DNA from: Porites lobata
Taxonomy: Eukaryota; Cnidaria; Anthozoa; Scleractinia; Poritidae
DNA: 64,000 nucleotides
Assembly: GCA_942486035.1 (NCBI GenBank)
Contig: CALNXK010000022.1
Span: forward strand, 277,001 to 341,000
Direction of reading: 5' to 3'
Each line of letters opens with the position of its first letter. Position 1 is the first letter of the stretch. Position numbers and translations under genes: made by a program. Under the pieces are notes generated by a model. The model worked only from the letters and a program-made list of their open reading frames with translations, was not told where the DNA came from and searched no databases. Positions 48,853 through 60,442 of the stretch are shown here, piece by piece.

Positions 48853-51800
48853 AAAATTCAACACCCGACAGTGGTCGTGTCTCACAAGCTATTTTAAGAA
48901 GAAGCCCACCTTCAGGAACTACTCCGTTTATGATAGTAGCCGTTTGCGCCTGCGTATTACAAGCCCAATTGCAGCCCTACAACGTGGACATTAACGTTTT
49001 CTTCCCCAAAGGATTTTTGCGCGCGGATTCCAAAGTGTTCTTGCAGTCAGAGAATAATAACGAAGTCCGAGTAATAACAAACGACACAAGTTTAAAAATC
49101 AACGTTTTTGGTAAGCTTTTGAATTAATTATTGTCTGTGCACTTGTTGTTGTTGTTGTTTTTAAATAAACGTACACACATGAGGCCATAGCTTGGGTACG
49201 GTCGCCCCTCCTATCGGCGAGATTTTGTTTGGGAGGAAGAGGCGGTTGCACACAGCCTACAGAGGCCCTTGTTCAAGCAGAAAGAATAACCAATGCTTCA
49301 GTTTTTGTTCTCCGTCTCTTGTTACAGCTTAGGCAGATAATACAACCCTGAAGTCTCAGCCTTGATCTCCCCCACCTGATTTTTCAAGTACTAATTCACG
49401 CTGGGTTGGTTGAAAAATTGTAGAGGTTGATTTTTGTATTTTCCGTGAAATTGTTACTATTTTTAGAAAAGTAATTGACTCTTGAAAATACCATATCTTT
49501 TTAAACCAAATAAGCTTTTTAAACCTTTTAATTTTCACATTTGGGCTCTTCCCTGGTTGCTCTTTAAATATTGCTTACTTTTTTGTTATAAAGTTAATCA
49601 TCTTGCTTAAATTTTCCGGCCGAAAACCGTTACAATCAAAAATCAAAAACTTGTGAAAAAAACTTGCAAAGGTTTAACTCAGCCGGATAAAAATTGCAAA
49701 ACTAGTTAGCTTGCAGCTGATCGTTTGTGATTGTCAAGATCAAGCCGACTAAAAAGGTAACCACAGCTTTTTACCCTACCTTTCAGATGTAGCTGATGCT
49801 GGCCTCGTTTCCAAAAATCGATGCTCAGCTAAAAACCTGACATGTGTCAATGGAGCCTGTGATCCATTGGCGGGAAAATGTGTTTGTCCAAGAAAAATGA
49901 GAGCTAAGAAAGATAAAGAAGGACAAACACGCTGTGTGTATAGTAAGTTGTGCATTGCTGATAACAGGAGCGGAAGGATTTACTGTTAATGAATTCATCA
50001 TTTGAAAATTAAATCCTTTAGTCTCCTCCAATCTCAGATTCACATCTTCATTCTTGCATACTTGATTCTGGAACGAGGTACATTGTATTTCTCCGTAATA
50101 AGTTGTTGATACCGAAACAACATTTTGTTCCCGTACAAGTCATTTTGGAATGAGTTCATTCCGGTTTTAAATATCTGAATAAAATTCACGTTCTGGTATG
50201 AAAATTAATTCCTTCTTGTATTATATATGTATACTGAAAACGAACTTTTATCTCGGACTGAATACTGGACATCTACTCTTACAGGAATGTAAGCGTAAAT
50301 TTCGTTTCCAGATAGCGGCAACGACCTAACGGATTGAATTTTTAAAATAGTCAGGTCATTAATCAAATCTATGGGGGTAGCGTACCGTGCTGGCTTGACA
50401 GTAAGACGATAACACTATCGCAGTAACGCTGTTGCAGGACCATGGTGTGATTGGTTTTTGGTTTTACAGGCTTGTGCTAATTAATCATATTTTCTGCTTT
50501 TTAAAGGGTGCGATGAAAAATGCCAGAAAGGTTTCTTTGAAGTGTCCCCGTGCAACCATACTCAACCCGCTGTCTGCAAAAGTAAGTTGAATCACTTGAG
50601 ATCGTTTGATTGGTATAAAAAATGGCTTGCTCTCACGAAAAGCAGAAAGACGTTGGCGTTGCCTTTAAAGAAAAAGCACCTAAAAGTGGTTGCTGGGCAT
50701 TTGTTTGAGTAACTGTAATATGCTCGGCTGATAAACAGTATTTGGCCTTTTTATTTTCAGAATGCAGACCCCTGTGTAGCTTTCAAGAATTCGAGTCCGC
50801 TCCATGTGCTGGAAAAACAGACAGAAAATGCACCGGTACGTCGAAATAAGTCAATTGTGCAATCACGCCTGACGCCGGCATTGTACCCTTAGGGCTATCC
50901 ATTAAATATACACACCTTCCCCCACCTCCGGGCGCAGTTTTCTGAAAATTTAAACCAAAAAATGGAGTTTCTGAAGGTTGTAGTACTGAAGACCAGATTT
51001 TCTGAGGGGGAGTAGTAGAAAAGCCGAAAAAATAAAAAAATCTATCAGGACACATCACTCACATTTTCTGAAGGAATATGTGTTCAGCAATTCATTTTTC
51101 TGAGCACTTTGGGGGGAAAATAAACATTTTTCTGAGAGCTAGGAAAATTTCAAAGTAGTTCGTTTGACGGAATGGTTATATTTAATGGAATAGCCCCTAA
51201 TTTATTCATCGGTATGTATTGTATTTCTCAGACATTTCTCAACTTCCTCCAATTAAAGTTTCTTCAAATGTTGTCCACGAAGATGTTCTGAAGGTGAGTA
51301 CTCTAAATCATCACCATGTAAATTAACCGGCACCCCTCTCCACATTCCTTTACGTAAGAACACGATCAATTCCTGTGAGGTACTACTTTTCAGTCCCGAA
51401 AGTTGCGGAAATAATTTGAGAATATCGGTAACTGTTTTCGGGATGAGTGCGTAGGGAGGAGTCATTAATTGCAGGACTGCTAAGCTCATTTTGGTTACAT
51501 GAATATTTTTGGAGGAAACCTTGGAGAGGATTGGCTGAACTTAGCCTGCAGAGCAGGGGTGTTTTAACGAAAGCTTAGGGGTGCATTGACCGCGGTCGCC
51601 ATCTTACATGTAAAAGCAGTTGAAAAACAAAGGAAGGTGGGACGGTTTCAACGTCCAAAGTGGCCGGAGAATATTTGTATCATCGTTCGCACAGCAAAAT
51701 ACGCCTGCTTTGCAGGCTAAGCTGAACTTGAACAATCCGTGAGTTTAGACTCTGAACCTTAACCGGAGCTCTAAAACTTTATGCTGGCGAAGTAACCTGT

Positions 51801-54800
51801 CACTGAAGAGGAGCATAGCCTATAAGCTGATGTTTGTGCCATTTCCCGTCTTTTTTAGCGCTCTAATTTCTGTTAAATGTTTTTGTTTCCCTCTTTCAAG
51901 GTCAGGGATGATCCACCGGTCAGTCAAGTTATATTAAACATCTCAAAAGACTCGACAACGTGGCTAAACAGAACAAGTGGCCTGGCAATTAAGCTAAAAA
52001 TGTTACGAGTGGATTTCAGTACGACATTTAAAGAAGTCAACCATGGAGTTAACGATAACGACATGTTGTCCAAAGACTACACGTCGCAAGCTGTTTTGAG
52101 AAATTTTTGCGGTTCTCCTATTCCAGATTTTTATAACATTAGTGTGCAAGAATCCGTGGATAAAGTAAGGTTTATCAAGGGCCATCCGCAGTCACCTTGC
52201 CCTAGTTATGACGGTAGCCCGTCCAAAATACCAGTTACGAGAAATTTACTTTCCTGCAATGGTGCCGAAAATCCAGTTTTAAGGCTGTTTGGGGAGAAGA
52301 GCTCGCCTGAAGACCTCTGGAAGGAAGAAAAGTCTCAAGAATGCTACAACAATAAGCAGAGTTGTGCCAACTGTAGAGAGAGGTGCACAGCACTCTCGAG
52401 AAACGACCCAATATGCAATGTTACAAAAGAAGATCTCCAGCGTGAAAACAAGCAGGATTATGGCGAGCACTTCACGTATTGTTTTGATTGCTGCTTTCAA
52501 GCGAATTGCATTTGTAGTAACTGCCCATGCTCTCTGTACAACACTTCATGCCTTACATCGCAAGTGACATGCGTTGAAGCCAAGCATTTTACCTTTCCCA
52601 TTCAACCCATTTTCCCAAAACTGGGAGATTTTAAGTGCCACGTTGAAATTTCACGAGGTCCCGTGTTCGAGTTGGAAGCATCGGTGTGGAAAGACAAGGC
52701 GCTCTTGAGGAGAATTGAAACCAGCGAGAGAAACAATAGTCAACGCGCTGGAGAAGGACGTGATTATGGCTTCATGGTGTTGACGCGCCCTTCCTTTCTG
52801 AGAAACGACATAACAAAGGATATCCTGATAAGCGGTAAGGCTGGTGACAAGAAATTTAATGTGGGGTTGTACAAATTGGAGGAAGAGCTGTCAGCCCAAG
52901 GTGCCACTCGTAGGCTTTACATTCAACCGAAAGAACCGTTTATAATCAACTCAAAATCGTGGCCCAAAGAAAACTGCCAAACCATGGAGACGGACAATTT
53001 TATCACCATAAAACCGAGTGGATCGATTAACAACTTTCAGAGTTTCTCCAGTCTTACAGCAAAGATCGCTTACGAGCACAACGAACGAGTGTATAAAGTT
53101 TATAACAACTCCGGTTCACATTATGTTCATGTTGAGCTGCCTCAGGGACGTTCTGTGTTGAAATACGCGTTTCCGGAAACGGTGGTGTTGAACGACCGGT
53201 CTTTCGCTGGACGGCTTTTAAAGAACAGAACATTCTGGACCATCCGTCTGACAGGACGCGTTAGCTCGTGCCCAGGATTTTTCGTGGTGAGGTTGACGGA
53301 CCAAGATCGCCCGGATGTGGAAGTTTATCATTACGATGTTGGTAAGTTGGTGCATGTGAACCTTGGACAGTATATATTGTAGCTCAAGCGGTCAACAGTA
53401 GCGATGAAAATGTGAAGAGAAGTGACAGAAATGCATTTGTTAAAAAGGCATGAATTGATGAAATCTATTTTACAGGCGTTTCGAAATAATTTTTTCTTCT
53501 AAATTGTACTTCCTTCATGGAAGTTTTAAATTTTAGGAAAACTGACATGTGTTCGCCTGGGCTGAAAATATTTTCTACCTTTTTTCTACTAAGTATAAGT
53601 AGAAGTGTACTGTTATAGCTGACCAGAGCACTGAACTTCAAATCTGAAACTGACACTGCCCTTCAGTTTTACGAACACTGAAGAGAAATGCATTTGCAGA
53701 AACACATGAAACCGATCTTTTAAGCTGATCATCGTACACGATTCGAAATCTGATAATACCCCGGGAGCAGTTTTGGCGATAAACTTTGTTCCTAATCGCT
53801 GACAATACATTTTTTCACGATGCCCACCATCTTTGCACGCGCTTAATGACTGATGGGATAAAATCGGTGTGGTCTCTAAGGGGGGCAAACAACTGAAAAA
53901 AATGCCAACGCAAGAAATTACGGTTGAGATTGTTTATTCTAGAAAACAGAAAATAAAGAACTTTACATGTTGAAGACAATGGCAAATTATGATTGGAAGT
54001 GATCAATGTTACTTTTGTGGATGCAGTAGCGACCGTAGATGTCCTCATAGCAAACAATAATGACGTAAATCTTGTCAAAACTTGAACTATAAAGTCTGCA
54101 TGATTTCAAATCGTCGTCACGCTTTAAAAGAATAAACAAACTTCGACCGCGCTTACTCATATTGGTATTTTTTTTTTCATTTGTTTGCCCCCTGAAATAC
54201 CACCTATTTTATCTTATCAATTTAGAGCGGGTGCAGAGATGGCGGGTATGGTGACTGAATAAAGTCTAATTGACTTTTCTTTTCAACAGCCATAACGACG
54301 GAGGACTGTTCATTTCTTGTGGAGTTTCATCTTCCATCAAGTGGAGACACTAATTCTATCGACAAACAGTTCGTCGTACGACTGACAGATTCGCGCAAAA
54401 CCCTGAAGCTTATTCTTGTGAGTCCAATGGGGATACCCGACATCGTAATTCCGAACATTGACGACGACTTTGACCTCACAAAACTTGAAGTGTTAATTCC
54501 TTTCAGCAGTGCCGCCGGGGGGATGATTATAGTACTGATTGCAATCTTAATCTACGGCTACAAAACGCGCCCAAAAGATGCACACCACCGCGATCGAGAC
54601 AACCAACTCCATTTCCGACATGTGTTGTTCGTCGTTTGGTTTGTCGGTATGAGACTTTTGAAAAGTTTCCTCCTGACATTGACTGTGTTTTCCGTCATCC
54701 TCACTGCCATTCACTATACAAACGTAAGGACCTTACAAAAATACAGAACGTTTCACGAAGAACAGAAAGACCTGGAGAGGGCCTTTATGAAACAGATGGA

Positions 54801-57800
54801 CACACACAGGGTACAAGAAATTAACCGCCAGTGGTCAGTTCTTGACAAAGGAAAGCTGATCTGCGATCAAAAGTTAAAAGAGCTGAATATGTTTCTGGAG
54901 AAATATTTCAAAGAGATGAAAGAAAGGCAGGAAGAGGAAATGAGAAGAAAATACATTATTTTGGCCGCTAAACATCGAATCGATAACCAGTTTAAAGAGG
55001 CGAGAGTGAAATTTGAAAGAGAGAGAAAGCGGATGAACGAACAATTGTCATCTTACTCCAGAGAACTTAATTCAAGGCTGTCACAGATCCAAAACAAAAT
55101 CGAGAGTAGTTTCTGGTTAAAAGCAGCACGCGGACTGTACAAAGTTTTAAACGGAATTGCGAAGACTTTTGGAAAAAGCATGAAACCTTTTATCCGCTGG
55201 GTTGGTCTATCAGTAAGTTTTCCGAACATTCACGTCAGCCTGCCATCTTTCGATGATCTTTTCGACGATTTCGCCTTGAGCTCCTTAACTCCCCACGATT
55301 CAGAATCAAACTCCTCTTTTATCGAAGATGTTTTCAAATCAGATACAAGAATAAGCATCAAGGAAATATCCGTCCCAGAACTGAACATATCCAGTCCTTT
55401 TAGCAAAGGAAGGGCCAAAGAATTGCTTGCTTTGGACTGGATCGTGCAATTGTACCAGAGCGGAATGTTCACCGTCATTTTAATAGTTTTGGACAGTTTG
55501 TGGTTTATCTATCGCCACAGCAAAACGTATCAACTCGCTGTAGTACTTATTCACGGCTTTCCCAAGATCTATCAGCTGGAACAAATACAGATGAAAGAGG
55601 AAAAAAAAGAAAAGAAAAAGAAGAAAAAGGAAGACAAACTGCAACAGAAAGCGAGAAACGAAAATGACGATGGGAATGAGGAAAATTCTATTGAGAAGCA
55701 AGAAAAATCCAGCAAGGGGCAAGACAAAATAAATGGGGAAACTGAGATTCAAGAGCTAGAACATCTACAGGAGGAAGAGGAAAAGAAAGAAAATTCGAAA
55801 AAGAAGAAAAAGGAAGAAAAGCTGCAACCGAAAGGTGCGAAAAAAGCGAGAAAGGAAAATGAAGATGTAAGGACGATTGATGGTAAGGAAAATTCTCTTC
55901 AGCTGCAGGAAAGATCTGGCAAGGGAAAAGACAAAATAAATTTGGAAACTAAGATTCAAGAGCTGGATCGTATACAGAAGGATCAGGAAAAGAAAGAAAA
56001 GAAGACAAAGGAAGACAACCTCGAGAAGAAAAATGCGAAAAAAGCCAGACAGGAAAAAGACAAAGGGAAGGCGATTGATTGTAGCAAAAATTCGATTGAT
56101 CTGCAAGAAACGTTTAACGAGGGCAAGAACAAAATAAATACAGAGAGAGAAGAGAAAACAACAGAATTTCGTGATGTGACTTCCGAACAAGATGTAAATA
56201 CAAAACCCACTGAAAAAGAAATAGTCAATGAACAAGATGAAATCGATGGCTCCGAGACCCCGAGGAATTCCAGTAAGTTTAGTGAAGACGAACCTAAATG
56301 GAAAAAGGGGATTAACCATGGTCTTAAAGGAGTTGATCTACTAAACACAGCATTTGTTAAGTTCCTTGTCAAACTCAAAGAACTGAATTATCAGGTGAGT
56401 TAAGGTTTTGTGTTTTCAGACAGGGTTCGTACAGGTTATGGAAAACCTGGAAAGTCATGGAATTTAGGAATTTCATTTTCAAGGCCTGGAAAGTCGTGGA
56501 ATTTAATTGTCGGTCCTTGAAAGTCATGGAAATATTAAAGTTTTGTTTGGTAGATTAGATACTGCAGATGGCAAAGTAAGGATAACGTAAGATAAAGAGG
56601 AGTAATTAGACTGCGCGAACGGCACGCATTTTGATGGATGCCAGAGTTTGTTTCTGTTGAACTGTTTTAAAAGGTAAAAAAAAAAAAAATACTCAAACAA
56701 GTAAAGTTTTGAAAATTTTCGAAAGTGACAGCTAAATCTTAGGTCATGGGAAACTAGAAAAGGTCATGGAAAAGTCATGGAATTTGAAGAACTCAAAAGA
56801 GTACGAACCCTGTCAGATGTACTTACCAAGGACTCGGTAAAATGCGCAGCACAGATGCGAGGACTGTAGTTTCATCAGTCGGTAACCCTCATTATATACA
56901 CGATGATGTTGGGTCGACTGATCAATATGCTTGCCGAGAACGGCCCATCCTACCAGCAGAGCCTCTTTCTGTCTTCTTGAGTGAGGAGGAGAAAAGGACG
57001 TTCTACCTGAACCGCGTCAAACCTTTGAGGTCGCCACAGCCCCCAACTTTTGGACAAGTCAATCTTGTTTTTTAAGTCGTCAAACTGATTTTTTCGATTG
57101 CGAGCATCCGTTTATTACAGCAAGGAGCTCAAAAGTGTGACTGCTTTTGATTTATTCACATACTGCACATTCTTTCGTGCAGATTCAATCCAATTAGAAG
57201 TCAGCTGGAAACTGCCCTCGTCTTTTGATTGGTTAATGTTTGCATGAAAGAATTTGAACTAATTAAAGGAGGTCACACTTTGAGGCACCTTGCTGTATTA
57301 TTACAGCAAGGTCATAACTGAGTCATAACTGAGCCCGCTGTTCCAAGCGCGCGGCTGTTAGGCCTGTGTTCGAAACTAAATCCTAGGAACATTCCGCGCA
57401 TGCTCGACAAATATCATACTCGGTTCATGCAGAGTCTTTCTCGAGTACGACAAAATCGAGTAATTGAAATTAAGTCTCTGCTAGTGGGGTGAGGACAACC
57501 TTAACATATATAAAACATGAAACGTTCCTGTCCAGAGGAGGGCCCAAAACGAACTAAACAGATCATTTTCTGACATTTTTTCTTCCTTAGATCAACAACA
57601 CCAATCTGGTTCCGATGTGCGTGCTCTCGGTGATTGCCATTTTGTCCGTATATGTTGTCATAGTAACCGCTAAACACTCCATGAACGTGGAAACGTTGGA
57701 AGTGGTTGGATATTTCGACCTCAAGATGGCACCTCTGCTAACAATGAGAAAGATTGTCAATACACGAATAACTTCGAGTGCGTTTTTGGTTAATGAGGTC

Positions 57801-60011
57801 CACATTCCCTACTACGAGAACAGGTAACTGAGTTACGCGGGGCACCTAGTTCTAGGGTATTTACCATTTACACAAACCACCCGAGTGGAAATCAGTGACG
57901 GATTTAGGGAAGGGGCCCGAGGGGCCCGCCCCGTCCCCTTATTTTTAGACCAAAATGAGGCCCGAAGGACCGAAAAAAGTGGTCACCATAAGCCCCAATA
58001 TCCACATACAAATTCTCCAAACTGGTCTCTATAAATTTCCATAAAAAAAACAAGTTGAGAGAATTTGGTAGAAGATCAAAGCATTTTCTCTTAGGTGATT
58101 ATTTTATCAATTCTCACAACCTTTTCGGTTGATTGTGTATTGATATAGTTAGGAGAGAATTGACGTTGGTCACTTTTGGGACTTAAAGGGTTAAGTGGAT
58201 GATCAATCAAAATGAAGTTCGTTTGTAGCGTATGTATTAGGGCAACAAATAAGAATTGAAATGTTTAGTCCCATGTAAGGGAATCCAGGACAGTCTTGGA
58301 CTCTGGACTCCACGCTGTGGATTCCGGATTCCAGGTTCTGGATTCCAGTCTTTTTCAGTAGAGCTTGGATTCTGGATTCCAATCTTTAGTGGGATTCCGG
58401 ATTCCCTGAGCTGTATTCTGCATTCCAAAACCCAGGATTTCGGATTCCACAAGCAAATTTCCCTTACACAGAGTGGAATGTTGATATTAGGGTCTGAAAG
58501 GTTAAATAACTCGCCCAACGAACTACCCTATGGTTTACAAGGATGCGTGACTAGGTACGAATGCCTTTAGGGAAGTAAGCCCGGGATTACAAAGTCGTTC
58601 TACTTTTGCAAAGAAGCATAGAGGTAAACAAATAGAAGACAAAAAACTTTATCACTTTTTAACGAAGTAGACTATTCTGTCAGAATCGATTTTGTTTAGT
58701 CCTCTCCGCGCGCTTTTGAGTTTACAAGGTTGCGCTGTCTCTGCTAAATCTGCCTAATGCCTAGAACGGCTTCTTGTCAGCTACCCTTTTGCTTACCGAG
58801 AATGATACAACGTGCCGAACTGAGAGAGAACTTCCTTCCAAGCTGAAAAAGCCCATGTTTTTATCCTTTCATTTCCAGGGTGAATGCTAGGATTGCTTTT
58901 TACAGGAAAAAGGCTAAAATGTATCAAGCATACCAATGCTCTAAGGCTGACCTGCACAATGAGGAGTATTGCTCGTGGAGAGAACAAGAAAGTTGCCAAG
59001 GAGTTGGTGCTTATAATCAGGGCTTCCTCGATAACTTGACTCAGTTTGAATGTAACTTAGAACCTGTCTTGGCTCAAAGGTGATTACCGTATTTTTACTC
59101 CTCCTCCTTCTCCTCCTCCTCCTCCTCATCATCATCATCATCATAATTATCATCATCGTCATCATCACCATCACCATAGTCATCATCATCATTATTATCG
59201 TCATCACCATCATCACTATTGTCAACATCATCATCTCCATCATCATCACCATCAACACCATCTTCATCATCGTCATTATCATCATCACCATCATCATCAT
59301 CGTCGTCGTCTTCATCACCATAATCGTTATCATCTTCATAACATCATTAATTCACCTTCATCGGAAGCAACATGAACATGCTGCAGCAAGCTAAAGCATC
59401 ATAATCCACGTCATACCTCTTTGTAAATTCAGTCATCATGAGTTTCCTGTTCTTCCGTTGCCTAGCCAACGGAGGCGAGTCTGAGTAATTAGGGCACATA
59501 TGTATTAAAAAGTGACTAATGTACGGTGGAGTAGAAGCTTGGAAACCAGATCGTAATGAAATTGCGGCGAAAAAAACCGTATTTATGTCTCTTGATACCT
59601 AAGTAAAGTTCTTGATTAACAGTTTTCTTTAATTTCAGATTCATCAAGTTCGACCGATTCCGCTATAAAGAGAGGCACAAGAAGGTGATATCACCTTACG
59701 TGGCTGCTCTCCAAGGTCTCATCCTGGATACTTTCTACATGATCTTAATTGTTATCGGAATTTTCATCGTTTTCAAAATCCTGGGCATCGCTGTGTTCCT
59801 GTTGCTTAAAAAGTTTGATCTTGTACGGCAAGTAAAACACTACCAGACCAATCAAGACCTCACTAGAGAAATGGCTGTTCCCCATTGCATTAAATATCCC
59901 TCATCGGAACAAATCGAAAGAGAGATCAGACCCATTCAATTGTCTGAGGAGATGAGAAGAAAATTTGGCCCTACTGTCCGAGAGGGGTACAGCACTCAGT
60001 GGGTCAAGTAG
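48853..60011 (+). CDS. Large EGF/TNFR-module multipass membrane protein, ten exons, unrecognised family
   Basis: Exons 48853-49110, 49787-49942, 50507-50581, 50761-50835, 51232-51293, 51901-53341, 54290-56394, 57591-57823, 58879-59079, 59639-60011; every join has canonical sites and a continuous frame. From the ATG at 48930 the product is 1633 aa, starting with a short hydrophobic segment (MIVAVCACVLQAQLQ). Then come a six-Cys EGF-like module (about 61-112) and two TNFR-like modules of 25 aa each (C..C...F....C......C). A 480-aa ectodomain follows, with a Cys-dense patch around CFDCCFQANCICSNCPC. Hydrophobic spans lie at about 735-754, 774-806, 1040-1070, 1369-1392 and 1532-1567. A charged coiled coil (about 818-933) and NxS sequons lie between spans 2 and 3; a Lys/Glu-rich triplicated loop (about 1093-1287) lies between 3 and 4. 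I infer N outside, C inside. The true 5' end is uncertain. It is probably a cell-surface receptor or adhesion protein; I do not recognise the family. Confidence 0.8.
50889..51200. mobile_element. TA-target MITE in receptor-like gene intron
   Basis: The ends AGGGCTATCCATTAAATATA and the complement of ATTTAATGGAATAGCCCC are inverted, with TA on each side. Non-coding interior with G/C runs. It lies between the second TNFR-like exon and the next. Confidence 0.65.
51542..51719. mobile_element. 178-bp TAGCCT-ended MITE, approximately 9-bp target duplication
   Basis: The ends TAGCCTGCAGAGCAGG and the complement of GCCTGCTTTGCAGGCTA are inverted. Flanks GGCTGAACT (51533-51541) and AGCTGAACT (51720-51728) match at 8 of 9 positions. 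It belongs to the same end-type family as 38118-38523 and 43821-43944. Confidence 0.75.
53342..54289. other. Receptor-like gene intron, nothing recognised
   Basis: Non-coding, AT-rich. No repeat or exon that I can support. Confidence 0.55.
55577..56155 (+). repeat. Intragenic tandem triplication (about 200-bp units)
   Basis: Three imperfect units encode a 65-68-residue Lys/Glu-rich repeat. Each starts with a QLEQIQ, ELEHLQ or ELDRIQ phrase, passes a KKKEDKLQQ-like stretch, then N.IEKQE.S.KG.DKIN.ET. They lie in frame inside the large exon. Confidence 0.8.
56421..56816. mobile_element. 396-bp TIR element, ACAGGGTTCGTAC ends
   Basis: The ends ACAGGGTTCGTAC and its complement are inverted. The interior repeats GGAAAGTCATGGAATTT phrases. 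A possible TCAGA flank occurs on both sides. A decayed relative begins ACAGGTTCGTAC at 60602. Confidence 0.7.
57118..57295. mobile_element. 178-bp TA-target MITE
   Basis: The ends CAGCAAGGAGCTCAAAAGTG and the complement of CACTTTGAGGCACCTTGCTG form TIRs of about 26 bp, flanked by TA. It lies in the intron before the fourth membrane-span exon. Confidence 0.75.
57892..57975. mobile_element. hAT-like MITE, copy 3 of 3 (partial)
   Basis: GTGACGGATTTAGGGAAGGG through GAGGCCCGAAGGACCGAAAAA matches the left half of 44875-45059. It is truncated where the piggyBac-like copy begins. Confidence 0.6.
57985..58190. mobile_element. piggyBac-like MITE, copy 3 of 3
   Basis: This starts AAGCCCCAATATCCACATAC and ends GACTTAAAGGG, followed by TTAA (58191-58194). 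The left terminal TTAA is lost at the junction with the partial hAT-like copy. Confidence 0.6.
58262..58462. repeat. GGATTCC-type imperfect tandem repeat
   Basis: The phrase GGATTCCGGATTCC and variants recur about ten times. It lies in an intron. Confidence 0.75.
59098..59342. repeat. (TCC)n/(TCA)n trinucleotide microsatellite
   Basis: A run of CTC/TCC units is followed by about 230 bp of TCA/TCG/CCA triplets. Long open frames here on both strands are artefacts of the trinucleotide repeat. It lies directly after a donor (AG|GTGATT). Confidence 0.9.
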
Positions 60012-60329
60012 TACAGTCTGTTTCTCTGCCGTACACGCAATCCATGATTTCATATAACGTATTCTGTAAATACAACAAAGTCGATTTATACTTGAGACGA
60101 AAGATGGGACATCGTACAAATTGGTCGAGGGCGTGATAGATTTGTCTTATTTACAGTTGAACCTCTATTGATTGGGGGACACATTCTATTTAGTGGCCAG
60201 TTACTGGATGGAATCCCGGCAGACAAAGTATCAGTAAATTATTATTAACACTGCAATACTATGTTACTGTAGTCGTCTTTTCGATTTTGCATACAATCTG
60301 CATTAATGTGGTTTTCGGTCTTTATTCAT

Positions 60330-60442
60330 TTCCATCTTTTTGGCATCTCCTCCCCTCAACTGTGGAACGATATGCCTCCAGAAATAGGATCTTGCTTCAA
60401 TTTATGACTTTAGGAAAAAATTCCAAGACTTATCTTTTTAAC
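60330..60442 (+). pseudogene. Degenerate non-LTR retrotransposon RT C-terminus
   Basis: The frame reads SSPQLWNDMPPEIGSCFNL, then after a frameshift DFRKKFQDLSF. The spacing of LWN..P and F+KK matches the C-terminal end of LINE reverse transcriptases. Stops and frameshift make it dead. It lies about 320 bp past the receptor-like stop, possibly in its 3' UTR. Confidence 0.55.

Noticed and set aside
55765..56319. Long minus-strand frame rich in Phe and Leu
   Set aside because: It is the antisense of the Lys/Glu-rich repeats in the plus-strand exon, an expected shadow.
56842..57075. 78-codon ATG open frame in an intron of the large gene
   Set aside because: It starts with ATG after an acceptor-like AAG but has no recognisable domain. 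It lies between two MITEs and would break the verified phase join 56394 to 57591.
58941..59394. Long open frames rich in Met/Ile and Leu/Ile on both strands
   Set aside because: They are translations of the TCC/TCA trinucleotide microsatellite in an intron and have no other support.
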